A stretch of DNA of 64,000 nt from Vibrio algivorus. Its GTDB lineage: Bacteria > Pseudomonadota > Gammaproteobacteria > Enterobacterales > Vibrionaceae. Positions 1 to 11,748 of the stretch are shown here, in pieces. Location of the stretch: NCBI RefSeq assembly GCF_002218005.2, contig NZ_AP018678.1, positions 62,001-126,000 on the forward strand. The letters are read 5' to 3'. How positions within the stretch are numbered: position 1 is the stretch's first letter; each line of letters opens with the position of its first letter. The notes below the pieces were generated by a model. The model had not been told where the DNA came from. It saw only the letters and a list, made by a program, of their open reading frames with translations, and searched no databases. Both the position numbers and the translations under genes were made by a program.

Positions 1-992
<992 letters not shown>

Positions 993-1060
993 TACGAAGA
1001 TTATTTTTGATGAGTACCCACACAGATTGATTAGGTTTATATAGAAAAGAGTTTCATGTT

Positions 1061-1137
1061 GGGTCTGTAGCTCAGCTGGTTAGAGCGCTCGCCTGATAAG
1101 CGGGAGGTCGGTGGTTCAAGTCCACTCAGACCCACCA
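1061..1137 (+). tRNA. ileT: tRNA-Ile(GAT)
   Basis: A 77-nt cloverleaf in the 16S-23S spacer, starting GGGTCTGTAGCTCAGC and ending with an encoded CCA. The anticodon GAT is at 1095-1097. It is co-transcribed with the rRNAs and paired with tRNA-Ala, the classic Ile-Ala spacer type. Confidence 0.97.
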
Positions 1138-1172
1138 ATCTTTCCTAAAAGATTGGTCAACATGATTTCGAT

Positions 1173-1248
1173 GGGGCTATAGCTCAGCTGGGAGAGCGCC
1201 TGCCTTGCACGCAGGAGGTCTGCGGTTCGATCCCGCATAGCTCCACCA
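1173..1248 (+). tRNA. alaT: tRNA-Ala(TGC)
   Basis: A 76-nt cloverleaf, starting GGGGCTATAGCTCAGC, with anticodon TGC at 1206-1208 and an encoded CCA end. It differs from the spacer tRNA-Ala of the second operon (35801) only in the anticodon arm, where the other gene has GGC. Confidence 0.97.
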
Positions 1249-1300
1249 TCTTTAAGTGTTTTCACTGAAAATATTTAAAAATGGTTTCGTAAGAAACTCT

Positions 1301-1312
1301 TGCTCTTTAACA
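1301..1312 (+). promoter_or_regulatory. boxA antitermination element in the 16S-23S spacer
   Basis: The sequence TGCTCTTTAACA is the canonical boxA, the RNA site where NusB/NusE load to make rRNA transcription resistant to Rho. The spacer from 1249 to 1545 has no gene. Besides boxA it holds the 5' strand of the 23S processing stalk: bases just before 1546 can pair with those just after 4433. From tRNA-Ala onward this spacer matches the second operon. Confidence 0.85.
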
Positions 1313-1545
1313 ATTTGGAAAGCTGACTGATAACAATAATTCAATTGTTGTTATCAAATAAAAGTTCTCAATGTTTATCTTAATCGATAAACACACAACA
1401 CACATTCAAGTGTCTTGTATTCAAATCAATTGCTTGCAATTGATTCTATTGAGTCCGGCAAACGTTCATCAAGGATTACCCTCCTTGTGAACAAAACTAA
1501 AACCTTATTTAGTTGAACATACATTAAGACCCTTTTGGGTTGTAT

Positions 1546-4433
<2,888 letters not shown>

Positions 4434-4569
4434 ACAACACCTAAAGGGTTTTGGTTGGACTGAATAGATATGAGACATACTTGAATGAGTGTGAGAACGA
4501 GTTAGAGATAACAAGACAGCTTTCCGAATTAAGTTAAAGCATCATAAATGATGTTTTAACAAAAGAATT

Positions 4570-4689
4570 TGCTTGGCGACCATAGCGCTTTGGACCCACC
4601 TGATTCCATGCCGAACTCAGAAGTGAAACGAAGTAGCGCCGATGGTAGTGTGGGGTTTCCCCATGTGAGAGTAGGACATCGCCAGGCTT
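4570..4689 (+). rRNA. rrf: 5S ribosomal RNA
   Basis: A 120-nt 5S gene with the conserved core CATGCCGAACTCAGAAGTGAAACG in two adjoining blocks, and helix I formed by GCTTGGCG at the 5' end and CGCCAGGC at the 3' end. It looks identical to the first 5S gene of the second operon (39198). Confidence 0.96.
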
Positions 4690-4718
4690 TGAATTGCAAA
4701 ATGCTGAATAGACACTGC

Positions 4719-4795
4719 GGAGTGGTAGTTCAGTTGGTTAGAATACCGGCCTGTCACGCCGGGGGTCGCGGGTTCGAGTCCCGTCCACTCCGCCA
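4719..4795 (+). tRNA. aspT: tRNA-Asp(GTC)
   Basis: A 77-nt cloverleaf starting GGAGTGGTAGTTCAG, with anticodon GTC at 4753-4755 and an encoded CCA. It lies 29 nt after the 5S gene and before the operon terminator, so it is the distal tRNA of this rRNA operon. Confidence 0.97.
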
Positions 4796-4821
4796 CTTAC
4801 ATATCTTGAATAAAGAGTAAG

Positions 4822-4852
4822 AAACCTGGTTCGAAAGAGTCAGGTTTTTTTT
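4822..4852 (+). terminator. Rho-independent terminator of the first rRNA operon
   Basis: The stem AAACCTG / CAGGTTT encloses a 12-nt loop and is followed by an uninterrupted run of T residues. It closes the 16S-23S-5S-tRNA-Asp transcript. Confidence 0.9.
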
Positions 4853-4888
4853 CGGCTATAGAAATGACTTTTGACATTTAAAAGCAAC

Positions 4889-4902
4889 TTGATTTATATC
4901 AA
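4889..4902 (+). promoter_or_regulatory. Perfect FNR-type box upstream of the fluoride exporter
   Basis: TTGATTTATATCAA matches the FNR consensus TTGAT-N4-ATCAA in all ten fixed positions. FNR is the oxygen-sensing activator of anaerobic genes. Its centre is about 61 bases before the start expected from the promoter at 4923-4950, a position typical for activation. Binding is inferred, not shown; a chance palindrome is possible. Confidence 0.55.
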
Positions 4903-4922
4903 ATGAATATTTGCTTTTGCCG

Positions 4923-4971
4923 TTGTATAAGTATTCTTTTGGTATAGAATCAAATTGTGATCTTTATCACG
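4923..4971 (+). promoter_or_regulatory. Predicted promoter with a CRP-like site
   Basis: A -35-like TTGTAT (4923-4928) and a -10-like TAGAAT (4945-4950) are 16 bases apart, placing the start near 4957. TGTGATCTTTATCACG (4956-4971) matches nine of the ten CRP half-site bases, but it overlaps the expected start point. If bound there it would repress rather than activate. All of this is inference from sequence. Confidence 0.45.
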
Positions 4972-5053
4972 GGTGATGGGGTTCCACCTTTAACCGCTCA
5001 ATTCTTTTTTTGAGATGATGGCTCCTGCTAGGTAGGATAGATCTATCTGCAGG
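4970..5053 (+). promoter_or_regulatory. Fluoride riboswitch (crcB motif) with RBS-sequestering hairpin
   Basis: The aptamer shows the crcB-motif blocks in order: GGTGATGGGGTTCCACC (4972-4988), TTTAACCGCTC (4989-4999), a stem closed by TGAG (5011-5014), then GATGATGGCTCCTGC (5014-5028). The GGGG of the first block can pair with CTCC at 5022-5025, the pairing expected of a fluoride-bound aptamer. Downstream, CCTGC (5024-5028) can instead pair with GCAGG (5049-5053), which holds the AGG ribosome-binding site of the TTG start at 5061. The two pairings exclude each other. I infer a translational ON switch in which fluoride frees the start site. Confidence 0.85.
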
Positions 5054-5060
5054 TTTCCAA

Positions 5061-6488
5061 TTGCTCTTAATATATCTATCCTTAGCATTAATATTAATTA
5101 TATTAGGTAGATATATGTCTCACCCATTAAACGCTAATCCAAAGCTATTTGCTCAAATTCTACGATGGATTGCTATCATTATTCCTGTTGCATCTGTTAT
5201 CGGTGCGCTTAATGCTTTCTTCTTATGGATTTTGTCTGAAGCAACCGCGGCACGAGAAGCAAATACTTGGCTTCTTTATTTATTACCTTTTTCTGGCCTA
5301 GTTATTGTCTACTTGTATAAAGAGTTAGGCAAAAACTCGGATGGTGGTAATAACCTCATCATGGATGAAATACATCAACCTGGAGCTGGTATTCCTACTC
5401 GCATGGGTTCACTGGTTTTAATTACGACGGTGATCACCCATTTATTTGGTGGCTCTGCGGGCCGTGAAGGAACGGCGGTACAGATTGGAGGGGCAGCTTC
5501 TAATTACTTTGCTAAGATTTTTAAGTTATCAGAATCAGACAGGCGATTACTGCTTATCTCGGGTATTGCTGCGGGCTTTGGTGCAATTTTTGGTACACCT
5601 TTGACTGGTGCTATTTTCGCGCTAGAGGTGCTCGCTATAGGGCGTTTAAAGTATGATGCTATAGTTCCAGCCTTATTTTCTGCTATCGTTGCTGATATGG
5701 TCTGTACGGCGTTAGGAGCACATCATACTCATTATCGCATTGACTTTTTAGAGTCATATCAATTACTCGACCATGTTGTGAAAGTTGATCCGTTTTTATT
5801 GCTTAAAATTTTAGTGGCAGGTGTGGGCTTTGGATTAGCGGGTTATCTTTTTGGTGAGCTCACACATTCGTTAAAAGATTTTTTTAAATTGACTTTGAAA
5901 AACCCATATTTGATTGTGTTTGTTGGCGGTATTCTGGTTATTTTAATTACTAAGCTGATTGGTAACTATGACTATACAGGCTTAGGGGTTTACAGTTACC
6001 GTGAAGGTGGGGTGAGTATTGTTTCAGCTTTCCATCAAGGTGGCGCTGAATGGTATAGTTGGTTGTTTAAATTAATATTAACTGCACTCACTTTATCGGT
6101 TGGATTTAAAGGTGGGGAAGTTACGCCATTATTTTTCATCGGTGCAACGCTAGGTAATACTTTAGCTTGGGCTTTAGGTGCGCCACCTGAATTGTTTGCT
6201 GCCCTAGGCTTTATTGCTGTATTTGCCGCAGCGACTAATACTCCGTTAGCCTGTACTATCATGGGTGTAGAGTTATTTGGTTCAGAGTACATTTTATACT
6301 TCGCTGTTGCTTGCTATACCGCCTATTACTTTAGTGGTCATACAGGTATTTACTCTTCGCAACGAGTTGCTGTTCCTAAGCTATTTGATTTAAAAGATAC
6401 GCCTAAGTTTGATGGGAAAATAGGTCAACTACGTGAAACCCAATCAAGTTTATTTGCATCACTACTTAAGAAATTAAGAAATAAATAG
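5061..6488 (+). CDS. eriC: CLC-F type fluoride/proton antiporter
   Basis: This is a CLC-family membrane protein of up to 475 residues that should expel fluoride from the cytoplasm in exchange for protons. The filter motif of chloride CLCs (GSGIP) is replaced by GNNLI at residues 96-100, followed by GREGT at 134-138. Both are hallmarks of the fluoride-specific branch. The second conserved loop, with GFKGGEVTPLF, starts at residue 348. About ten hydrophobic segments are visible. The annotated start is TTG at 5061, 7 nt after AGG and within reach of the riboswitch. An ATG at 5115 would cut into the first membrane segment and has no clear ribosome-binding site. The gene is monocistronic, between an rRNA operon and the thiamine operon. 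Fluoride specificity rests on the motifs and on the fluoride riboswitch in front. The symbol is the family name; clcA-type chloride antiport is the less likely alternative. Confidence 0.88.
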   Translation: MLLIYLSLALILIILGRYMSHPLNANPKLFAQILRWIAIIIPVASVIGALNAFFLWILSEATAAREANTWLLYLLPFSGLVIVYLYKELGKNSDGGNNLIMDEIHQPGAGIPTRMGSLVLITTVITHLFGGSAGREGTAVQIGGAASNYFAKIFKLSESDRRLLLISGIAAGFGAIFGTPLTGAIFALEVLAIGRLKYDAIVPALFSAIVADMVCTALGAHHTHYRIDFLESYQLLDHVVKVDPFLLLKILVAGVGFGLAGYLFGELTHSLKDFFKLTLKNPYLIVFVGGILVILITKLIGNYDYTGLGVYSYREGGVSIVSAFHQGGAEWYSWLFKLILTALTLSVGFKGGEVTPLFFIGATLGNTLAWALGAPPELFAALGFIAVFAAATNTPLACTIMGVELFGSEYILYFAVACYTAYYFSGHTGIYSSQRVAVPKLFDLKDTPKFDGKIGQLRETQSSLFASLLKKLRNK

Positions 6489-6519
6489 GAGATAAGTCGT
6501 CATTTATCAATAATAACGG

Positions 6520-6548
6520 TTGATGATTATAAATTGAGCTAATATACT
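6520..6548 (+). promoter_or_regulatory. Predicted sigma70 promoter of the thiamine operon
   Basis: TTGATG (6520-6525) and TATACT (6543-6548) are spaced by 17 bases. Transcription should start near 6555, right at the 5' edge of the TPP riboswitch. Confidence 0.6.
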
Positions 6549-6554
6549 TTTTCT

Positions 6555-6640
6555 ACTTGTCGGAGTGCCATAAGGCTGAGACCGCTATGCGGGATCCGTT
6601 GAACCTGATCAGGCTAATACCTGCGAAGGGAACGAGAGAA
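6555..6640 (+). promoter_or_regulatory. TPP riboswitch (THI element)
   Basis: The conserved thi-box blocks are present: GGAGTGCC, GGCTGAGA (6574-6581), GAACCTGATC (6601-6610) and TAATACCTGCGAAGGGAA (6615-6632). This RNA binds thiamine pyrophosphate and turns the downstream thi operon off when the vitamin is plentiful. About 128 bases lie between aptamer and thiC. No strong T-tailed hairpin was seen there, so control by masking the thiC ribosome-binding site (AAAGGA at 6756) seems likelier than termination. Confidence 0.95.
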
Positions 6641-6768
6641 GAGTAATCTATTCACATTATTACCCCTCTATTTGTGTATCTGTTTTTACAGATTCGCTCT
6701 TGTGCATCAAAATCCGTCAAGCATTTACCCCTCGGGACTTCTAACTCATACAGTTAAAGGAAAATGCT

Positions 6769-8733
6769 ATGTCGTCAAGTCGTAAACAAGCCAGAATGGA
6801 CGCTAAGAATTTTATTAATTCTCTATCTGTCCAACCTTATCCCAATTCGCAAAAAGTTTATATTCAAGGAAGTCGTTCTGATTTACGTGTTCCTATGCGT
6901 GAAATCAACCTCGCAGATAGTTTTGTCGGAGGCACCAAAGATGACCCTATTTTAGAGCCAAATCAGCCAATTCACGTCTACGATACCTCTGGTTTTTATA
7001 CCGATCCTAATTATCAAATCAATCTATATAAAGGCCTACCCAAGTTGAGGGAGTCTTGGATTGAAGAAAGGGCGGATACGGCTTTTCTAGATTCAGTGAG
7101 CTCAAAGTTTACCCAGAAAAGGTTAGATGATGACACTTTAGATGACCTGAGATATGGAAATTTACCGAAAATTCGTAAAGCAAAATCAGGCTGTTGTGTG
7201 ACGCAATTACACTACGCCCGTAAGGGAATCATTACCCCTGAGATGGAGTTTATTGCAATACGTGAAAATATGGGACGTCAAAAATTTGCAGATGAACAAC
7301 TCAATCAGCAACATCCCGGCGAAAATTTTGGTGCTCACCTCCCTAAAGAAATTACTCCAGAGTTTGTTCGTCGTGAAGTAGCCGAAGGGCGAGCAATTAT
7401 TCCATCCAATATCAATCACCCAGAATCTGAGCCAATGATTATTGGTCGTAATTTCTTAATTAAAGTAAATGCCAATATTGGTAACTCATCTGTCTCATCA
7501 TCGATTGAAGAAGAAGTCGAAAAGCTGGTTTGGTCGACTCGTTGGGGTGGCGATACCGTTATGGATCTTTCGACAGGCCGTAATATTCATGAAACTCGTG
7601 AATGGATTCTGCGTAATAGTCCTGTTCCAATTGGCACAGTTCCGATGTATCAAGCATTAGAAAAAGTAAATGGTGTTGCAGAAAATCTCAATTGGGAAGT
7701 TATGCGCGATACTTTGATTGAGCAAGCTGAACAGGGAGTTGATTACTTTACTATTCATGCAGGTGTTTTATTACGTTATGTTCCTATGACAGCTAAGCGT
7801 GTTACGGGAATTGTTTCTCGTGGGGGCTCTATTATTGCTAAATGGTGTTTAGCACATCATCAAGAAAGTTTTCTATATACACATTTTCGTGAAATCTGTG
7901 AAATCTGTGCTCAGTATGATGTAGCACTGTCACTTGGGGATGGTTTGCGCCCTGGTTCAATTGCTGATGCCAATGATGAGGCGCAATTTTCTGAGCTACG
8001 TACTCTAGGGGAGTTAACTAAGGTTGCTTGGGAATACGATGTTCAAGTCATGATAGAAGGTCCAGGACATGTTCCAATGCATATGATCAAAGAGAACATG
8101 GATGAACAATTAAAACATTGCCATGAAGCGCCATTTTATACATTAGGTCCACTGACCACCGATATTGCCCCTGGCTATGATCATATTACTTCTGGTATTG
8201 GTGCTGCAATGATAGGTTGGTTTGGTTGTGCGATGCTTTGTTATGTCACACCAAAAGAGCACTTAGGTTTGCCAAATAAAGAAGACGTTAAGACGGGACT
8301 TATTACTTATAAACTTGCAGCTCATGCCGGTGATTTGGCCAAAGGACATCCCGGAGCACAAATTCGTGATAATGCCTTATCTAAGGCACGTTTTGAGTTT
8401 CGTTGGCATGACCAATTTAATCTTTCTCTCGATCCTGAAACAGCGTTGGCTTTTCATGATGAAACCCTTCCTCAAGAGTCCGGAAAAGTAGCCCATTTTT
8501 GCTCAATGTGCGGCCCTAAGTTCTGTTCAATGAAAATCTCTCAAGAGGTACGTGAATATGCCAAAGATAGTGAGCAAGTCTCTGCAGATCAGGCTATTGA
8601 GGTGAAAATGATAGGTGATCCGTTAGAAGGGATGAAAGCCAAGTCACGTGAATTTCTTGAGACTGGTTCAGAGCTTTATCATCCTGTAGTGCAGCCAAAG
8701 AATAAAAAATTGGTAGAGCAGGAGAGTAAGTAA
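6769..8733 (+). CDS. thiC: Phosphomethylpyrimidine synthase ThiC
   Basis: ThiC is a radical-SAM enzyme that rearranges 5-aminoimidazole ribotide into HMP phosphate, the pyrimidine half of thiamine. The 654-residue length is normal for the gammaproteobacterial form. The iron-sulfur ligands are in the typical C-terminal CX2CX4C motif, Cys578, Cys581 and Cys586. Residues such as SRGGSI, EGPGHVPMH and TDIAPGYDHI are family signatures. ATG at 6769 follows AAAGGA by 7 nt. It is the first gene of thiCEFSGH, which follows a TPP riboswitch, and its stop overlaps the thiE start by one base, so the two are translationally coupled. Confidence 0.98.
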   Translation: MSSSRKQARMDAKNFINSLSVQPYPNSQKVYIQGSRSDLRVPMREINLADSFVGGTKDDPILEPNQPIHVYDTSGFYTDPNYQINLYKGLPKLRESWIEERADTAFLDSVSSKFTQKRLDDDTLDDLRYGNLPKIRKAKSGCCVTQLHYARKGIITPEMEFIAIRENMGRQKFADEQLNQQHPGENFGAHLPKEITPEFVRREVAEGRAIIPSNINHPESEPMIIGRNFLIKVNANIGNSSVSSSIEEEVEKLVWSTRWGGDTVMDLSTGRNIHETREWILRNSPVPIGTVPMYQALEKVNGVAENLNWEVMRDTLIEQAEQGVDYFTIHAGVLLRYVPMTAKRVTGIVSRGGSIIAKWCLAHHQESFLYTHFREICEICAQYDVALSLGDGLRPGSIADANDEAQFSELRTLGELTKVAWEYDVQVMIEGPGHVPMHMIKENMDEQLKHCHEAPFYTLGPLTTDIAPGYDHITSGIGAAMIGWFGCAMLCYVTPKEHLGLPNKEDVKTGLITYKLAAHAGDLAKGHPGAQIRDNALSKARFEFRWHDQFNLSLDPETALAFHDETLPQESGKVAHFCSMCGPKFCSMKISQEVREYAKDSEQVSADQAIEVKMIGDPLEGMKAKSREFLETGSELYHPVVQPKNKKLVEQESK

Positions 8734-9944
8734 TGAATAAGCTTATTTTTAATTATTTTGGTGAAACTTTATTTAAACAGCAAGTTCAATCTTGTTTGAA
8801 AGCTGCTAAGCAAGCTGGTTTTGTGCTACCTGATGTGGAGTTTTCAACGTTGTCACCTATAGGCGATTTATCGTCAGTCATTCATTTAGAATCTGGCTGC
8901 AAAGAGGTTTCTGCAGCATTTGATGCTGAGACTCTAATCAAAGGGAGCGATGTTACTTTGTGTTATCAGAGTGGATCTGATGCATCACTCGCTGTTGAAG
9001 ACGGTGTCAGTTTAATCTCGGTGGCAGTCAATGATGGTGATGTACTTATTGATAAAGTTAGGCTTGCCGATGGATTTTCTGTTGATTTATATACTTTTAA
9101 TTTAGATTGGAATCATGAATCAACGATTCGTCATTATTGTTGGTTTGTTATTTCTTTAGGCTTAAATTTTACTCTCGAAGATTCAGCTATTATCGCGAAT
9201 GCTGCAGTGAAACAACACCAGGATGTTTCACGTGAAACATGGCCAAGCGATGCACACGTCTTCCCGCAATTAACCCAAGCGGCTACACCTCAAATCAGTC
9301 CTCCATTCAAACTAGTACCACACAATATCGGTTTATACCCAGTGGTTGATTCCGTTGAATGGATCGAAACCCTGCTTAAGCGAGGTGTTAAAACACTTCA
9401 GCTTCGAATGAAAGATCCGATTGACTCTGACTTAGAAGCCAATATAAAGCATGCGATAGAACTTGGCCGAGAATATAAAGCACAGCTATTTATTAATGAT
9501 CACTGGCAACTCGCTGTGAAATATAAAGCTTATGGTGTTCACCTCGGGCAGGAAGATATTGAAGTCGCAGATTTACAGACGATCAATCAAGCAGGCCTAC
9601 GATTAGGGATTTCGACTCATGGTTATTATGAAATTTTACGAGCTAAGCAGTTGAAAGCTTCTTATATTGCACTTGGACATATTTTTCCTACCACGACTAA
9701 ACAAATGCCATCTAAACCACAAGGACTGAATAAGTTAGCGCTATATCGAAAAATGATTGGAGATGATTTTCCAACAGTGGCAATAGGAGGCATTAATTTG
9801 AATAACGCACAAGAAGTTTGGCAAACGGGAGTGAGTAGCTTAGCTGTGGTCCGTGCTATTACACAGGCAAATGATATACAATTGGCGATAGATTCTTTCT
9901 ATCAAATTATGGCTTCTCCACGAAGTGATAAGGCCATTGCTTAA
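8733..9944 (+). CDS. thiE: Thiamine phosphate synthase ThiE with an N-terminal extra domain
   Basis: The C-terminal half (from about residue 200, GLYPVVDSVEW) is a thiamine phosphate synthase TIM barrel. It joins HMP pyrophosphate to thiazole phosphate, and shows QLRMKD, FINDHW, GVHLGQED, ALGHIFPTTTK and AIGGIN. At 403 residues it is about twice the length of a stand-alone ThiE. The first 190 residues are not a second ThiE. The segment GLNFTLEDSAIIANAAV faintly recalls the C-terminal helix of ribokinase/ThiD-type kinases, but no kinase motif is visible, so it may be a degenerate kinase or a regulatory domain. The linker between the halves contains a perfect parS site (9224-9239, read as VSRET). 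No separate thiD lies in this operon. Confidence 0.92.
   Translation: MNKLIFNYFGETLFKQQVQSCLKAAKQAGFVLPDVEFSTLSPIGDLSSVIHLESGCKEVSAAFDAETLIKGSDVTLCYQSGSDASLAVEDGVSLISVAVNDGDVLIDKVRLADGFSVDLYTFNLDWNHESTIRHYCWFVISLGLNFTLEDSAIIANAAVKQHQDVSRETWPSDAHVFPQLTQAATPQISPPFKLVPHNIGLYPVVDSVEWIETLLKRGVKTLQLRMKDPIDSDLEANIKHAIELGREYKAQLFINDHWQLAVKYKAYGVHLGQEDIEVADLQTINQAGLRLGISTHGYYEILRAKQLKASYIALGHIFPTTTKQMPSKPQGLNKLALYRKMIGDDFPTVAIGGINLNNAQEVWQTGVSSLAVVRAITQANDIQLAIDSFYQIMASPRSDKAIA
9224..9239. other. parS: parS site 1 (perfect) inside thiE
   Basis: TGTTTCACGTGAAACA is the perfect 16-bp palindrome bound by chromosomal ParB. In vibrios, ParB1 uses this sequence to anchor the chromosome I origin region to the segregation machinery. 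It lies in the poorly constrained linker between the two ThiE domains. Confidence 0.92.
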
Positions 9945-9971
9945 AGCTCTAATAAGTAACAAGGGAAAACA

Positions 9972-10718
9972 ATGAACGACCAACAATTTCAGCGCTACCA
10001 ACGACAAATTATGGTTCCAGAAGTATCAGAAGTGGGCCAAGAAAAACTTATTGGTAGTAAAGTGTTGTTGGTTGGCTGTGGTGGGTTAGGCTCAGCAGCT
10101 GCGCTTTATCTAGCTGGAGCGGGAATTGGTTCATTAGTGGTTGCTGATGGTGATGAAGTCGACTCATCCAATTTACAGCGTCAGGTAATATACCGTGAAT
10201 CTGATATTGGAAGAAATAAAGCGGAAGCGACTGCCGAACAATTAAAGCAGCTAAATCCTAATTGCAAAGTTCGTAGTGTGAAATCTTTTCTAGCCGATGC
10301 TCAGTTGAATTTAGAAGTAATGCTGGCGGATGTTGTACTAGATTGCAGTGATAATTTTCCGACTAGGCAAGCGGTTAATAAAGCCTGCCATGATGGAAAT
10401 ACCCCTCTGATCTCAGGTTCAGCGATTGGCTGGATTGGGCAATTAATGAGCTTTGACTTTAATCACCACTCATCACCTTGTTACCGTTGTGCTGTGCCAT
10501 ATCAAGATAACAGCGCAGGTTTGAAATGTTCAGAATCGGGAGTCATTGGCCCGGTCGTCGGCACGCTAGGTAATTTACAAGCGCTTGAAGCGATCAAATA
10601 CCTAACTCAAAACAATAAACTAAAACCTGCGTCTCTTAATTTATTTGATGGGCAAACGCTATCTTGGCAGAAATTTAATATTGCTAAAGATTCCGAGTGC
10701 CCTGTCTGTGGAAGCTGA
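9972..10718 (+). CDS. thiF: ThiS adenylyltransferase ThiF
   Basis: ThiF activates the C-terminal glycine of the sulfur carrier ThiS as an acyl-adenylate, so that sulfur can be loaded for thiazole formation. It is a 248-residue E1-like/MoeB-family protein. The ATP-binding glycine loop GCGGLG is at residues 35-40, the conserved DCSDN is near 120, and two CxxC pairs (CYRC and the C-terminal CPVC) should bind zinc. It stands between thiE and thiS. MoeB is the nearest paralogue, but the operon context settles the assignment. Confidence 0.96.
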   Translation: MNDQQFQRYQRQIMVPEVSEVGQEKLIGSKVLLVGCGGLGSAAALYLAGAGIGSLVVADGDEVDSSNLQRQVIYRESDIGRNKAEATAEQLKQLNPNCKVRSVKSFLADAQLNLEVMLADVVLDCSDNFPTRQAVNKACHDGNTPLISGSAIGWIGQLMSFDFNHHSSPCYRCAVPYQDNSAGLKCSESGVIGPVVGTLGNLQALEAIKYLTQNNKLKPASLNLFDGQTLSWQKFNIAKDSECPVCGS

Positions 10719-10762
10719 TTGGTACAAATCAGTCTCCATAAAGAAGGATCTAAGGAGATACC

Positions 10763-10966
10763 ATGCAAGTCACGGTAAATCAACAAGTACATTTTTTAGA
10801 GAAGAATCAATATAACCTAATTCAATTACTTTCTCGATTGTCTCTTAATCAACAAGGTATTGCGATTGCGATTAATCAAGATGTTATTCCTAAAGCTCAG
10901 TGGACCGAAACGATACTGAATGATGGTGATGATGTTTCAGTTTTCACTATGATCGCAGGAGGCTAA
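10763..10966 (+). CDS. thiS: Sulfur carrier protein ThiS
   Basis: This 67-residue ubiquitin-like protein ends in Gly-Gly, the glycine that is adenylated by ThiF and then thiocarboxylated to donate sulfur for the thiazole ring. The segment before the end (DDVSVFTMIAGG) fits the family. The start follows AAGGAGAT by 4 nt. Its stop is 2 nt before thiG, its partner. Confidence 0.95.
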   Translation: MQVTVNQQVHFLEKNQYNLIQLLSRLSLNQQGIAIAINQDVIPKAQWTETILNDGDDVSVFTMIAGG

Positions 10967-10968
10967 CC

Positions 10969-11748
10969 ATGAATTCTTTACAAGATTCGCTGGTTATCGC
11001 CGGCCAAATATTCAATTCAAGATTATTTACAGGAACAGGTAAGTTTGCCAATTCTGACCTTATGTTGGAATCATTGTTGCATTCCTGCTCAGAACTCACC
11101 ACTTTAGCACTTAAACGTCTCGATCTTCAGCGTCAAACTGATGATATCTTACAGCCATTATTAAAAACGAACGTACGACTTTTACCGAATACTTCTGGAG
11201 CAAAAACAGCTAAGGAAGCCATTTTTGCCGCACAGTTGGCGCGAGAAGCCCTAGATACTAATTGGTTGAAATTAGAAATTCATCCCGATCCTAAATATCT
11301 TATGCCAGATCCTATCGAAACACTAAAAGCTGCTGAACAATTGGTTGAGCTTGGTTTCATTGTTTTGCCTTATTGTCATGCTGACCCTGTGTTATGTAAG
11401 CGCTTAGAGGAAGTTGGTTGTGCCGCAGTTATGCCTCTTGCTGCACCGATTGGTTCCAATAAGGGCTTGGTTTCGGAAGACTTTCTCAAAATTATTATCG
11501 AGCAAGCGAACGTACCGGTTGTGATTGATGCGGGAATCGGTGCACCTTCACACGCTGCTTATGCTATGGAATTAGGTGCTGATGCTGTATTGGTGAACAC
11601 CGCGATTGCATCATCGGCTAATCCTGTAGCAATGGCACAGGCATTCAAATTGGCAGTCCAGTCAGGTCGCCAGGCTTATCTAGCAGGGTTGGGTGGAGTA
11701 AGCCAGCAAGCAAGTGCATCAAGCCCGCTTACTGCGTTTTTAGGGTAG
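10969..11748 (+). CDS. thiG: Thiazole synthase ThiG
   Basis: ThiG is a TIM-barrel enzyme that forms thiazole phosphate from deoxyxylulose 5-phosphate, dehydroglycine (from ThiH) and ThiS thiocarboxylate. The 259-residue protein has the family blocks FTGTGKF, LPNTSGAKTA, WLKLEIHPD, PYCHADPVLCKRLEEVGC and DAGIGAPSHAA. It is close to E. coli ThiG throughout. It is packed tightly between thiS and thiH. Confidence 0.97.
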   Translation: MNSLQDSLVIAGQIFNSRLFTGTGKFANSDLMLESLLHSCSELTTLALKRLDLQRQTDDILQPLLKTNVRLLPNTSGAKTAKEAIFAAQLAREALDTNWLKLEIHPDPKYLMPDPIETLKAAEQLVELGFIVLPYCHADPVLCKRLEEVGCAAVMPLAAPIGSNKGLVSEDFLKIIIEQANVPVVIDAGIGAPSHAAYAMELGADAVLVNTAIASSANPVAMAQAFKLAVQSGRQAYLAGLGGVSQQASASSPLTAFLG

